DNA of 64,000 nucleotides from contig NZ_CP028843.1 in assembly GCF_003058325.1 (NCBI RefSeq), positions 3,142,501 to 3,206,500 of the forward strand, read 5' to 3'. The DNA is from Methylobacterium currus (GTDB lineage: Bacteria > Pseudomonadota > Alphaproteobacteria > Rhizobiales > Beijerinckiaceae). Below are positions 8,014 to 16,342 of the stretch, one piece after another (the first letter of the stretch is position 1; each line of letters opens with the position of its first letter). The position numbers and the translations under genes were made by a program. The notes below the pieces were generated by a model, which was not told the DNA's origin, made no database searches, and saw only the letters and a list, made by a program, of their open reading frames with translations.

Positions 8014-10479
8014 ATGACCGACCCGACCCAGGCCGCCAACCGGCGCCGGATGCGCCTGCGCGACGCCGCCCTCCTCTCCGCCACGATGCTGGCGACGGGC
8101 CTCCTCGCCCCGGCACAGGCCGCACAATTCCGAATCGTGGTGAACCAGGTCGCCGATCCGCTGATGGCCGGCCTGCCGCTGCCCGATTCCGCCCCGGCGA
8201 TGGGCCTGTGGTCCGGCGTGCAGAGCTGGCCGATCAACGCCATCTCCGTCGCGATGATGCCGAGTGGCCGGATCGTGTCCTACGGAACCGCCTCCGGCAG
8301 CCCCGCTGTCCAGGACGGCCGGACCTTCACCTTCTGGGATCCGTCGCAGGGCTTCGACCGGGGGTTCATCACTTATTCCGGCGTCGGCGGCGTCAACAGC
8401 TTCTGCAGCGCGCAGGCCCTGCGCCCCGACGGAACGCTGATGACCTCCGGCGGCATCTTCGACAACGGCAACGACAAGGGCAGCCTCGTCGTCAGCAGCA
8501 CCCCGAACGGCGCGAACGGTGCGTTCGCCGTCGCGGCCAAGCTCGCCAATGACCGTTACTACTCGACCATGCTGACGCTGCCCAACGGCCAGCAACTCAT
8601 CATGGGCGGCAACTATCCCTATGCTGGTGGCTGGAACGATCCCCAGGGCGCGATCAACCAGGGGTATCTCACCGGGATGACCCCGGAACTCTTCGACGGC
8701 ACCCAGTGGAAGAGCCTGTTCGGCGCCAAGAGCCGCGATGCGTTCGGGCCCGAGAACAACAGGTGGTGGTATCCCCGCGCCTGGGTCGCCCCGAACGGCA
8801 AGGTCTTCGGCATCACCGCCGACAAGATGTGGGTCCTCGACCCCGCCGGTAACGGCTCCGTCACGGCGATGACCTTCAAGGAGCCGCAGCGCAACGCCGC
8901 CTCGGCGACCGACGCGCCGAATGTCGGCCCGGTCTCGACCGCGGCGATGTTCGACACCGGCAAGATCCTCCAGGTCGGCGGCAACAGCTACGACAACGGC
9001 AACGGCTTCCTGTCGAGCAGCCGCGCCTCGATCATCGACATCACCACCGGCAACCCGGTGGTGACCGACACCAGCCCGATGAGCGTCGGGCGCGCCTGGG
9101 CCAACGCCACGGTGCTGCCCACGGGGCAGGTCGCGGTCACCGGCGGCAGCAAGTTCAACGACCGGGCCGGTGGCGACGCCGTGCTGCAATCGGAGATCTG
9201 GGATCCGCGCACCGGGCGCTGGTCGGCCGGCGCCTCGGGCTCGGTCTATCGCGGCTACCACTCGACCGCGATCCTGATGCAGAACGGGGCGCTGCTCGTC
9301 GCCGGCGGCGGTGCGCCGGGGCCGGTCAGCAACCAGAACGCCGAGGTGTTCTACCCGCCCTACCTGTTCACCACCGTGAACGGCAAGACGGCGATCGCCC
9401 CGCGGCCGCAGATCGTCAGCCTCTCCACCGTGCAGCTCCAGCACGGCCAGCCGCTGCAATTCGAGCTGAGCTCGCCGAGCGGCCTGTCGCAGGTGGTGCT
9501 GGTGGGCCTGAGCGCGGTGACGCACAGCTTCAACTCGGGCCAGCGCCGCTATGTCGCCGGGTTCAGCCAGAACGGCAATGCCGTGACCGTGCAGGCGCCG
9601 CCGTCGACCGGCGTCGCACCGCCCGGCTACTACCAGGTGGTCGCGATCGACCAGAAGGGCGTGCCCTCGCCCGGCGTGATCGTGGCGCTCGGCGCCGGCG
9701 TCGCGGCGCCGAGCCAGGTCGCGGCCCCGGCAGTCGCTGCCACGACGGGTGGTCAGGGGGGCGGCGGAAATCCCGGCGGCACTGCCGGCCCTGGCACGAC
9801 TGCGGCATCGGGGACCGGGACGCAGATCGGCATTGCCGCTGCGCGCGTCTCAATCGGTGCAGACGGCACTCTCGTCATCGTCAACGCCGACAACAACTCT
9901 CTCTGGCGCTACGTCAGCAACAACGCCTGGGTCCAAATTCCCGGGATCTACAAGGACATCGCAGTCATCAGCGCCACGCGCATGTACGGCATCGGAGCGG
10001 ACAACAACATCTACCGCTACGATGGACAGACCTGGACCCGGGTCGGCATCAACGCCAAGTCGATCAGTGCCGCTTCGGATGGGACGATCGCGGTCGTCAA
10101 TGTCAACAACGATGTCTGGCTGAAGCAGAAGGACGACAACACGGAGGCGTGGACGCAAGTCCCCGGCAAGGCGGCTAAGATCGCGGTCATGAGCCGCAAC
10201 AGCCTGTGGTCGATCGGCCTCGACAAGAACGTCTACCGGGCCGACCAGAGCGGTGCCTGGGCGTTGGTCGGGCACTCCGCCTCCGACATCGCGGCCTCGC
10301 CCGACGGCAGCGTCATGGTCGTCAACTCGGATGTGGGAACGCTGTGGCGCAAGGTCGGCGACAACGCGGTCGAAGCCTGGACGCAGCTGAACACCAACGT
10401 CCGGGCGACCGCCGTTACGATCCCCAACGCGCAACGCGCGATCATCGTCGGCGCCGACCGCAACATCTATCGTTTCTAG
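8014..10479 (+). CDS. Secreted copper radical oxidase-like protein with C-terminal tectonin-like propeller
   Basis: An 821-residue exported protein. A Tat-like or Sec leader ends in AQAAQF (about residue 35). Residues about 60-590 are a kelch-type galactose-oxidase/glyoxal-oxidase fold (CAZy AA5-like) closed by an early-set Ig-like domain (GYYQVVAIDQKGVPSPG). All positions that build the copper-radical site of galactose oxidase can be matched: Cys131 (FCSAQ) and Tyr183 (RYYST) for the thioether cofactor, Tyr415-His416 (GYHST) and His504 (THSFN) as copper ligands. After a Gly-rich linker, residues about 605-821 form repeats of the pattern ADNNSLWRY/VGADRNIYRF typical of tectonin-like beta-propellers. 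The start gives the clean leader; the open frame upstream is not conserved with the second copy. The substrate is unknown; primary alcohols, aldehydes or cell-surface sugars are plausible. Confidence 0.85.
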   Translation: MTDPTQAANRRRMRLRDAALLSATMLATGLLAPAQAAQFRIVVNQVADPLMAGLPLPDSAPAMGLWSGVQSWPINAISVAMMPSGRIVSYGTASGSPAVQDGRTFTFWDPSQGFDRGFITYSGVGGVNSFCSAQALRPDGTLMTSGGIFDNGNDKGSLVVSSTPNGANGAFAVAAKLANDRYYSTMLTLPNGQQLIMGGNYPYAGGWNDPQGAINQGYLTGMTPELFDGTQWKSLFGAKSRDAFGPENNRWWYPRAWVAPNGKVFGITADKMWVLDPAGNGSVTAMTFKEPQRNAASATDAPNVGPVSTAAMFDTGKILQVGGNSYDNGNGFLSSSRASIIDITTGNPVVTDTSPMSVGRAWANATVLPTGQVAVTGGSKFNDRAGGDAVLQSEIWDPRTGRWSAGASGSVYRGYHSTAILMQNGALLVAGGGAPGPVSNQNAEVFYPPYLFTTVNGKTAIAPRPQIVSLSTVQLQHGQPLQFELSSPSGLSQVVLVGLSAVTHSFNSGQRRYVAGFSQNGNAVTVQAPPSTGVAPPGYYQVVAIDQKGVPSPGVIVALGAGVAAPSQVAAPAVAATTGGQGGGGNPGGTAGPGTTAASGTGTQIGIAAARVSIGADGTLVIVNADNNSLWRYVSNNAWVQIPGIYKDIAVISATRMYGIGADNNIYRYDGQTWTRVGINAKSISAASDGTIAVVNVNNDVWLKQKDDNTEAWTQVPGKAAKIAVMSRNSLWSIGLDKNVYRADQSGAWALVGHSASDIAASPDGSVMVVNSDVGTLWRKVGDNAVEAWTQLNTNVRATAVTIPNAQRAIIVGADRNIYRF
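8061..9720 (+). repeat. Direct repeat, copy 1 (shared oxidase module)
   Basis: About 1,660 bp that recur at 10709-12368 with a constant offset of 2,648 bp and no net insertion or deletion. Long stretches are identical and differences cluster in two short patches (about 8290-8390 and 8605-8720). The repeat begins inside the signal peptide and ends at the close of the early-set domain. Confidence 0.9.
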
Positions 10480-10664
10480 ACTGAGAACTTGGCCCGGCGC
10501 CACGCGCCCGGCCGGCCCTGTCGATGCCAGGGATCATCCGGCCCGCGGATCACGACCATCGGTCGTGCTCCCTCACACAGGACATCGGCGTGCCGGAGCG
10601 GCGGACCATCCGCGCGGCTGCGGTCGAAGTCCTCACCCGTTCTCCGAAACGCAGGCCCAGCACC

Positions 10665-13376
10665 ATGACATCCGTGATCGTCCCCCGCCCGCCCCGCAGA
10701 CGCCTGCACGACGCCGCCCTCCTCTCCGCCACGATGCTGGCGACGGGCCTCCTCGCCCCGGCACAGGCCGCACAATTCCGGATCGTGGTGAACCAGGTCG
10801 CCGATCCGCTGATGGCCGGCCTGCCGCTGCCCGATTCCGCCCCGGCGATGGGCCTGTGGTCCGGCGTGCAGAGCTGGCCGATCAACGCCATCTCCGTCGC
10901 GATGATGCCGAGCGGCCGGATCGTGTCGTACGGAACTCCCGTCGGCAATCCCGGCGTCCAGGACGGCCGGACCTTCACCTTCTGGGATCCGTCCAAGGGC
11001 CTTGGTCAGGGCTACACCACCTATACCGGCGTCGGCGGCGTCAACAGCTTCTGCAGCGCGCAGGCCCTGCGCCCCGACGGAACGCTGATGACCTCCGGCG
11101 GCATCTTCGACAACGGCAACGACAAGGGCAGCCTCGTCGTCAGCAGCACCCCGAACGGCGCGAACGGTGCGTTCGCCGTCACGGCCCGGCTCGCCAATGA
11201 CCGTTACTACTCGACCATGCTGACGCTGCCCAACGGCCAGCAGCTCATCATGGGCGGCTCCTACCCCTACCAGGGCAGCTACTCCGATCCCCAGGGCAGC
11301 ATCGACAAGGGCTTGATGACCGGGATGACCCCGGAGCTCTACGACGGTCAGAAGTGGAACAGCCTGTTCGGCGCCAAGAGCCGCGACGCGTTCGGGCCCG
11401 AGAACAACAGGTGGTGGTATCCCCGCGCCTGGGTCGCCCCGAACGGCAAGGTGTTCGGCATCACCGCCGACAAGATGTGGGTCCTCGACCCCGCCGGTAA
11501 CGGCTCCGTCACGGCGATGACCTTCAAGGAGCCGCAGCGCAACGCCGCCTCGGCGACCGACGCGCCGAATGTCGGCCCGGTCTCGACCGCGGCGATGTTC
11601 GACACCGGCAAGATCCTCCAGGTCGGCGGCAACGGCTACGACAACGGCAACGGCTTCCTGTCGAGCAGCCGCGCCTCGATCATCGACATCACCACCGGCA
11701 ACCCGGTGGTGACCGACACCAGCCCGATGAGCGTCGGGCGCGCCTGGGCCAACGCCACGGTGCTGCCCACGGGGCAGGTCGCGGTCACCGGCGGCAGCAA
11801 GTTCAACGACCGGGCCGGCGGCGACGCCGTGCTGCAATCGGAGATCTGGGATCCGCGCACCGGGCGCTGGTCGGCCGGCGCCTCGGGCTCGGTCTATCGC
11901 GGCTACCACTCGACCGCGATCCTGATGCAGAACGGCGCCCTCCTCGTCGCCGGCGGCGGCGCGCCGGGGCCGGTCAGCAACCAGAACGCCGAGGTGTTCT
12001 ACCCGCCCTACCTGTTCACCACCGTGAACGGCAAGACGGCGATCGCCCCGCGGCCGCAGATCGTCAGCCTCTCCACCGTGCAGCTCCAGCACGGCCAGCC
12101 GCTGCAATTCGAGCTGAGCTCGCCGAGCGGCCTGTCGCAGGTGGTGCTGGTGGGCCTGAGCGCGGTGACGCACAGCTTCAACTCGGGCCAGCGCCGCATC
12201 GTCGCGACCTTCACCCAGTCCGGCAATGCCGTGACGATGCAGGCGCCGCCCTCCGCCGGCATCGCGCCGCCCGGCTACTACCAGGTGGTCGCGATCGACC
12301 AGAAGGGCGTGCCCTCCCCGGGTGTGATCGTGGCGCTCGGCGCCGGCGTCGCGGCGCCGAGCCAGGTGACGGCGCCGGCCGTGGCCGTCCAGACGGGCGG
12401 CCAGGCGGGCGGCGGGACCGGCGGGTCCACCGGCGGCGGCACGGGTGGCGGCACGAGTGGCGGCACGAGTGGCGGCACGAGTGGCGGCACCGGCGGGACC
12501 GGCACGGGCGTCGCCACCGGCGCCGCGGTGAGCCTGCAGGCGAGCAACTATCCGACGAGCTACCTGACCAATCTCGGCGGCACCGCCCGCCTCGTCGTGC
12601 CGGCCAATGCGAATGACCGCCAGCAGGCGACGTTCCGGCAGGTGCCGGGACTGGCCGGACAGGGCGTGTCGTTCCAGGCCAGCACCAATGCCAGCCAGTA
12701 CCTGCGCCACCAGAACTTCCAGATCGTCCAGCAGGCCCATGACGGCGGCGACGTGTTCAAGCGCGGCGCGACCTTCATCCCACGCCCCGGCCTCGCCGGG
12801 ACCTGCGGCTGCAACACCGGGACCTGCACGTCCTACGAGTCGATCGACTGGCCCGGCTATTACCTGCGCCACCAGAACTTCGGCTTCTACATCGCCAAGC
12901 CGGATGGTGGTCAGAGCTACAACCAGGACGCATCATTCTGTCCGGCCACGGGCCTGATTCCCACGGCCTCTGTCCTGAAGGCGGCCCATTCGGGGATGTG
13001 CCTGTCGATCGCGTCCGGCGACCGCAGCGACGGCGGCGCCGTCACGCAGCAGGCCTGCAACGGCTCGGCGGAGCAGACCTGGACGAGCACCCCGAGCAAC
13101 GGCGCCCTCGCCTATGTCAACAAGGCCTCGGGCAAGTGCCTCGACCTCTCGCTGGCGAAGGTGCCGACCTCGGGCTCGCCGATCTATCAGTGGGCCTGCC
13201 ACGGCGGGACGAACCAGGCCTGGACGTCGAAGCCACAGGGGACCGGCAACGCCCTCACCTCGGTCTACAACACCGGTCTCTGCCTCGACGTCGCGGGAAT
13301 CTCGTACCAGGCCGGCGCCGCGGTGCAGGCGTGGACCTGCCATGGCGGGGCGAACCAGACCTTCCTGATGCGGTAG
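10665..13376 (+). CDS. Secreted copper radical oxidase-like protein with AbfB and ricin-type lectin modules
   Basis: A 903-residue paralogue of the preceding gene. The leader and oxidase module (residues about 15-570) are nearly identical, with the same active-site residues one number lower: Cys130, Tyr182, Tyr414-His415 and His503. A Gly/Ser/Thr linker (about residues 580-620) follows. The next module looks like an AbfB/CBM42 arabinofuranose-binding domain (two YLRHQNF repeats). The last 135 residues are a ricin-type beta-trefoil (CBM13) with Q-x-W/F motifs QTW, QAW and QTF. The enzyme is probably secreted or surface-bound and targeted to a polysaccharide. I placed the start at the ATG at 10665, which aligns the leader with copy 1; an open frame begins earlier, at 10524. 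Confidence 0.85.
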   Translation: MTSVIVPRPPRRRLHDAALLSATMLATGLLAPAQAAQFRIVVNQVADPLMAGLPLPDSAPAMGLWSGVQSWPINAISVAMMPSGRIVSYGTPVGNPGVQDGRTFTFWDPSKGLGQGYTTYTGVGGVNSFCSAQALRPDGTLMTSGGIFDNGNDKGSLVVSSTPNGANGAFAVTARLANDRYYSTMLTLPNGQQLIMGGSYPYQGSYSDPQGSIDKGLMTGMTPELYDGQKWNSLFGAKSRDAFGPENNRWWYPRAWVAPNGKVFGITADKMWVLDPAGNGSVTAMTFKEPQRNAASATDAPNVGPVSTAAMFDTGKILQVGGNGYDNGNGFLSSSRASIIDITTGNPVVTDTSPMSVGRAWANATVLPTGQVAVTGGSKFNDRAGGDAVLQSEIWDPRTGRWSAGASGSVYRGYHSTAILMQNGALLVAGGGAPGPVSNQNAEVFYPPYLFTTVNGKTAIAPRPQIVSLSTVQLQHGQPLQFELSSPSGLSQVVLVGLSAVTHSFNSGQRRIVATFTQSGNAVTMQAPPSAGIAPPGYYQVVAIDQKGVPSPGVIVALGAGVAAPSQVTAPAVAVQTGGQAGGGTGGSTGGGTGGGTSGGTSGGTSGGTGGTGTGVATGAAVSLQASNYPTSYLTNLGGTARLVVPANANDRQQATFRQVPGLAGQGVSFQASTNASQYLRHQNFQIVQQAHDGGDVFKRGATFIPRPGLAGTCGCNTGTCTSYESIDWPGYYLRHQNFGFYIAKPDGGQSYNQDASFCPATGLIPTASVLKAAHSGMCLSIASGDRSDGGAVTQQACNGSAEQTWTSTPSNGALAYVNKASGKCLDLSLAKVPTSGSPIYQWACHGGTNQAWTSKPQGTGNALTSVYNTGLCLDVAGISYQAGAAVQAWTCHGGANQTFLMR
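10709..12368 (+). repeat. Direct repeat, copy 2 (shared oxidase module)
   Basis: Second copy of the 1.66-kb repeat described at 8061-9720. Sequence identity drops sharply on both sides: before the signal peptide and right after the early-set domain, where the unrelated C-terminal modules start. Confidence 0.9.
12435..12491 (+). repeat. 12-bp tandem repeat in oxidase 2 linker
   Basis: Four consecutive units of GGCGGCACGRGT (12435-12446, 12447-12458, 12459-12470, 12471-12482) plus a 9-bp partial unit. They encode GGTG/GGTS tetrapeptides in the flexible linker between the oxidase and the carbohydrate-binding modules. Length changes by slippage would stay in frame. Confidence 0.85.
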
Positions 13377-13392
13377 GCCCCCAGCCGCGCCG

Positions 13393-13423
13393 CCGGGCCG
13401 GAGCGGGATCCGCTCCGGCCCGG
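13393..13423. terminator. Hairpin between convergent oxidase 2 and ketopantoate reductase genes
   Basis: CCGGGCCGGAGCG and CGCTCCGGCCCGG form a perfect 13-bp stem around a GGATC loop, 16 bp after the oxidase stop. The minus-strand gene ends at 13449. There is no U-tract, so it may act bidirectionally as an RNA-stabilising or Rho-assisted end. Confidence 0.5.
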
Positions 13424-13448
13424 GAAAGTCGTCCGGTGAGGCCGGCGC

Positions 13449-14387
13449 TCAGCCCTGCTCCCGCGCCCGCCGGGCCTCGTAGGCCTTGAGGTGGGCATAG
13501 GCGGTCGCGAGGTGCGGCCACGCCCCCGCCGGATCCGCCCGGCGGCCGCGGGCCAGCAGGTCGCCGACGATGTGGTCGGCCTCGATCCGGGCGCCCCTCT
13601 CGATGTCGCGCAGCATCGAGGCGGTGAAGCGGGAGCCTTCCGCCGTCAGGGTGCCGCGGCTGGTCTCCAGGAACCTGTCCCGCGGCGCGTGGCCGGCTCC
13701 CGCCGCGATGCCGCGGCACTCGTCGAGCAGGCCGAGCATCACCGCACGCCCGCCGGGTGCCGCCACGATGTCGCCGACCGGGGCCCGCATCAGGCAGGTG
13801 CCGCAGGCCAGCGTCGCCAGGAAGACCCACTTCTCCCACATCTCGAGCAGGATCGTCTCGCTCAGGCGAGCCGCGAAGCCCGCCCCCTCCATGATGCCGG
13901 CGACGCGGGCGATGCGCTCCGGGCGCGTCCCGTCCCGCTCGCCGAAGGTGAGCGCGTGCAGCTCGCTCATCTGCACGATCTCGCCCTCGGGCGACAGCGT
14001 CGCCGCGATGGCGCAGGAGCCGCCGAGCACCCGCTCCGGCCCGAAGCGCGCGTCGAGCGCGTCGAGATGGGCGAGACCGTTGAGGATCGGCAAGACCATC
14101 GTGCCGGGTCCGACCGCCGGGGCGACGTCGTCGAGGGCGCTGCCTAGGTCGTAGGCCTTGCAGCTCAGGAGCACGAGGTCGAAGGGTCCGGCGATCGCAC
14201 CCGCCGTCACGGTGGCGGGCCGCTCGACGCGAAAATCGCCGAGCGGGCTCCTCACCGAGAGGCCACCCTCGGCCAGACGCGCCGCCCGGGCCGGCCTGAC
14301 CAGGAAGGTCACGTCGCGCCCCGCCGCCGCGAGCCTGGCCCCGAAATACCCGCCGGTCGCGCCGGCTCCCACCACCAGCACCCGCAT
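13449..14387 (-). CDS. panE: 2-dehydropantoate 2-reductase family protein
   Basis: A 312-residue NADPH-dependent reductase of the ApbA/PanE family, which in pantothenate synthesis reduces ketopantoate to pantoate. The N terminus is a clear Rossmann motif (MRVLVVGAGATGGYFGARLA). The C-terminal helical domain carries the expected EKWVFLATLACGTCLMRAPV segment containing the catalytic lysine. The start at 14387 follows an AGGAGG site and begins exactly at the Rossmann strand. Many genomes hold several paralogues that act on other 2-ketoacids, so the PanE activity itself is tentative. Confidence 0.82.
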   Translation of the reverse strand: MRVLVVGAGATGGYFGARLAAAGRDVTFLVRPARAARLAEGGLSVRSPLGDFRVERPATVTAGAIAGPFDLVLLSCKAYDLGSALDDVAPAVGPGTMVLPILNGLAHLDALDARFGPERVLGGSCAIAATLSPEGEIVQMSELHALTFGERDGTRPERIARVAGIMEGAGFAARLSETILLEMWEKWVFLATLACGTCLMRAPVGDIVAAPGGRAVMLGLLDECRGIAAGAGHAPRDRFLETSRGTLTAEGSRFTASMLRDIERGARIEADHIVGDLLARGRRADPAGAWPHLATAYAHLKAYEARRAREQG

Positions 14388-14485
14388 GCCGTGTCCTCCT
14401 ACCCGTCCTGCCTCGGTCGAGCTTCGCATTCCCGGCGGTTTCGTCCAAGGTGGCCGGCGGTCCGGGTCTTGGGAGTGTACGGCGC

Positions 14486-15808
14486 GTGCGGGGTTTGCAG
14501 GGGCGGCTGTCCGGGTCGCGGGATCTCGCCGGGCTCTGGGTCCGGCGCGGGCTGTTCGTGATCGGGGGCATCGCGGTCGGGGCCGCGGCGGTGCTGATGG
14601 CGGTCCTCGCCGATGCGGCGCAGGCCGGATTCCGGGCCGTGCTCGGGATCTCGCCGCTGGTCGCGCTCGTCCTCACACCCCTGGGCTTCGGAATCGCGGC
14701 GCTCCTCGCCCGCACGGTCTTCCCGAACTCGCAAGGCAGCGGCATCCCGCAGGTGATCGCCGCCCGCGACATCGAGGATGCGGGCCTCCGTCATCCGCTG
14801 GTCTCCCTGCGGACTGCCGCCGGCAAGATCGTGGTGATGAGCTTAGGACTCCTCTGCGGCGCCTCGACCGGGCGCGAGGGGCCGACGGTGCAGGTCGGCG
14901 CCGCCCTGATGGCGGCGGCCGGGCGGCTCGCGCCGGAGCGCCAGCGCGGCCTGCTGCTGGCCGGGGGGGCCGCCGGGGTGGCGGCGGCCTTCAACACGCC
15001 GCTCGCCGGCATCGTGTTCGGCATCGAGGAGCTCAGCCGCTCCTACGAGGCCAAGACCTCGAGCCTGATCCTCGGGGCGATCATCGCGGCGGGCCTGACC
15101 TCGCTGGCGCTGGTCGGCAACTACACCTATTTCGGCACGACCGCCGACACCCTGCCGCTCCGGGCCTGGGCCGTGGTGCCGCTCTGCGGGCTCCTCGGCG
15201 GGCTCGCAGGCGGGCTGTTCAGCCGCATCGTCATCGCGGTCTCCCGCGGGTTGCCCGGCCTCGCGGGGCGGTTCGTCTCAGGCCAGCCGGTGCTGTTCGC
15301 GGCCCTCTGCGGCCTCGGCGTCGCCCTGTGCGGGCTCGCCACCGACGGGCACGTCTACGGCACCGGCTACGAGCAGGCGAAGGGGCTGCTGCACGGTCAT
15401 GCCGACACCCATGCCTGGTTCGGTCCGCTGAAATTCGTCGCCACGACCCTGTCGTCGATCAGCGGCATCCCGGGCGGGCTGTTCGCCCCCTCCCTCGCGG
15501 TCGGGGCGGGCCTGGGCGCCGAGATCGCGCGCCTGTTCGCGGACGTGCCGGTCGGGGCCGTGGTGCTGGTCGGGATGGTGGCCTACCTGACCGGCGTGCT
15601 GCAGGCGCCGATCACCTCGTTCGTCATCGTGGCGGAGATGACCGAGAACCACGCCCTGGTGATTCCCCTGATGGTCGCGGCGCTCATCGCCGACGCGGCC
15701 TCGAAGCTGGTCTGCCCGGAGGGGCTCTACCACGCGCTCGCCGAGCCGATGGTCGTGCGGATCACCGGACGCCGGGCGCATGAGCCGGAGGTGAGCGGTC
15801 CGGCGTGA
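14486..15808 (+). CDS. ClC-family chloride channel/transporter
   Basis: A 440-residue membrane protein with about ten or more hydrophobic segments. The selectivity-filter motifs are all there: GSGIPQV, GREGPTVQVGA (with the gating glutamate) and GIPGGLFAPSLAVGAGLG. There are no C-terminal CBS domains, as in short bacterial ClC proteins. It should move Cl- across the inner membrane, probably as a Cl-/H+ antiporter because the gating glutamate is kept. The GTG at 14486 has GGGAG ten bases upstream; a GTG at 14450 would add twelve residues. It is divergent from panE. Confidence 0.9.
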   Translation: MRGLQGRLSGSRDLAGLWVRRGLFVIGGIAVGAAAVLMAVLADAAQAGFRAVLGISPLVALVLTPLGFGIAALLARTVFPNSQGSGIPQVIAARDIEDAGLRHPLVSLRTAAGKIVVMSLGLLCGASTGREGPTVQVGAALMAAAGRLAPERQRGLLLAGGAAGVAAAFNTPLAGIVFGIEELSRSYEAKTSSLILGAIIAAGLTSLALVGNYTYFGTTADTLPLRAWAVVPLCGLLGGLAGGLFSRIVIAVSRGLPGLAGRFVSGQPVLFAALCGLGVALCGLATDGHVYGTGYEQAKGLLHGHADTHAWFGPLKFVATTLSSISGIPGGLFAPSLAVGAGLGAEIARLFADVPVGAVVLVGMVAYLTGVLQAPITSFVIVAEMTENHALVIPLMVAALIADAASKLVCPEGLYHALAEPMVVRITGRRAHEPEVSGPA

Positions 15809-15991
15809 GCAGGTCGGGACGGCGTCGTGAAGCAGCGGCGCGGAACGCGCCGCTTCCCTCGCCACCTCATCGGGTTACCCCGGGCTCTCGCCTTCGGTGA
15901 GCCCCGGGACGACGCGGAGCCTGTGAACAGCGTCGGTCCGGTCGAGGAGCCTCGTGCGGACGGTCGGCACGCCCCCGCCGGACGACCTGGA

Positions 15992-16135
15992 TCAGAGCGG
16001 CAGGATCCCGAACTCGGTGACGCGGCGGTTATGCTCGGCCCAGAGGCGCAGCATCTTGGCGAACAGGCCCGGCTTGGACGAAGCCGTGGCGGGAGCGATG
16101 GGACGGGTCGCGGCGATCGACGGGGAGGAGGCCAT
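15992..16135 (-). CDS. Small 47-residue protein, unknown function
   Basis: A short frame starting MASSPSIAATRPIAPATASS and ending in a basic amphipathic stretch (LFAKMLRLWAEHNRRVTEFG). A GGAG lies 9-12 bases before the ATG. The tail loosely resembles DUF1127-type small proteins of Rhizobiales, but the typical Arg-rich motif is shortened, so I do not assign it. An in-frame start further upstream would give 88 residues with an unlikely Cys-rich extension. Confidence 0.45.
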   Translation of the reverse strand: MASSPSIAATRPIAPATASSKPGLFAKMLRLWAEHNRRVTEFGILPL

Positions 16136-16279
16136 GGTTTCGGCTCCGCAGTGGGAGGTGGACTGGAACTCTGTGGTTCCTGTCCGTGACCATGCCTCCG
16201 ATGTTGCGTCGCAACAATCGTCGATCTCGCAGTTGCGATATGCGCACTTCGCATGCAACCGGCGTCATCATGCCGATTT

Positions 16280-16316
16280 GCCCGCCAATCATGCACGATA
16301 TGCCTGACTGGCGGGC
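16280..16316 (-). terminator. Weak hairpin downstream of the polysaccharide co-polymerase gene
   Basis: GCCCGCCA and TGGCGGGC (16280-16287 and 16309-16316) could pair across a 21-base loop, 27 bp beyond the stop of the minus-strand gene. There is no U-tract. This is a possible transcription end only. Confidence 0.25.
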
Positions 16317-16342
16317 GATTGGCGAGGCTTGGAGGCCGCGCC

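Noticed and set aside
12435..12491. Tandem repeat considered as a CRISPR-like array
   Set aside because: The 12-bp units are contiguous without spacers and lie within a coding linker; no CRISPR array or cas gene was seen in the window.
10476..12872. 798-codon minus-strand open frame opposite oxidase 2, with a similar one opposite oxidase 1
   Set aside because: The similarity of the two frames simply mirrors the duplicated sense genes; neither has a protein-like composition.
16136..16258. N-terminal extension making the small 47-residue protein 88 residues long
   Set aside because: The extension is Cys-rich and unlike the rest, while the internal ATG has a good ribosome-binding site.
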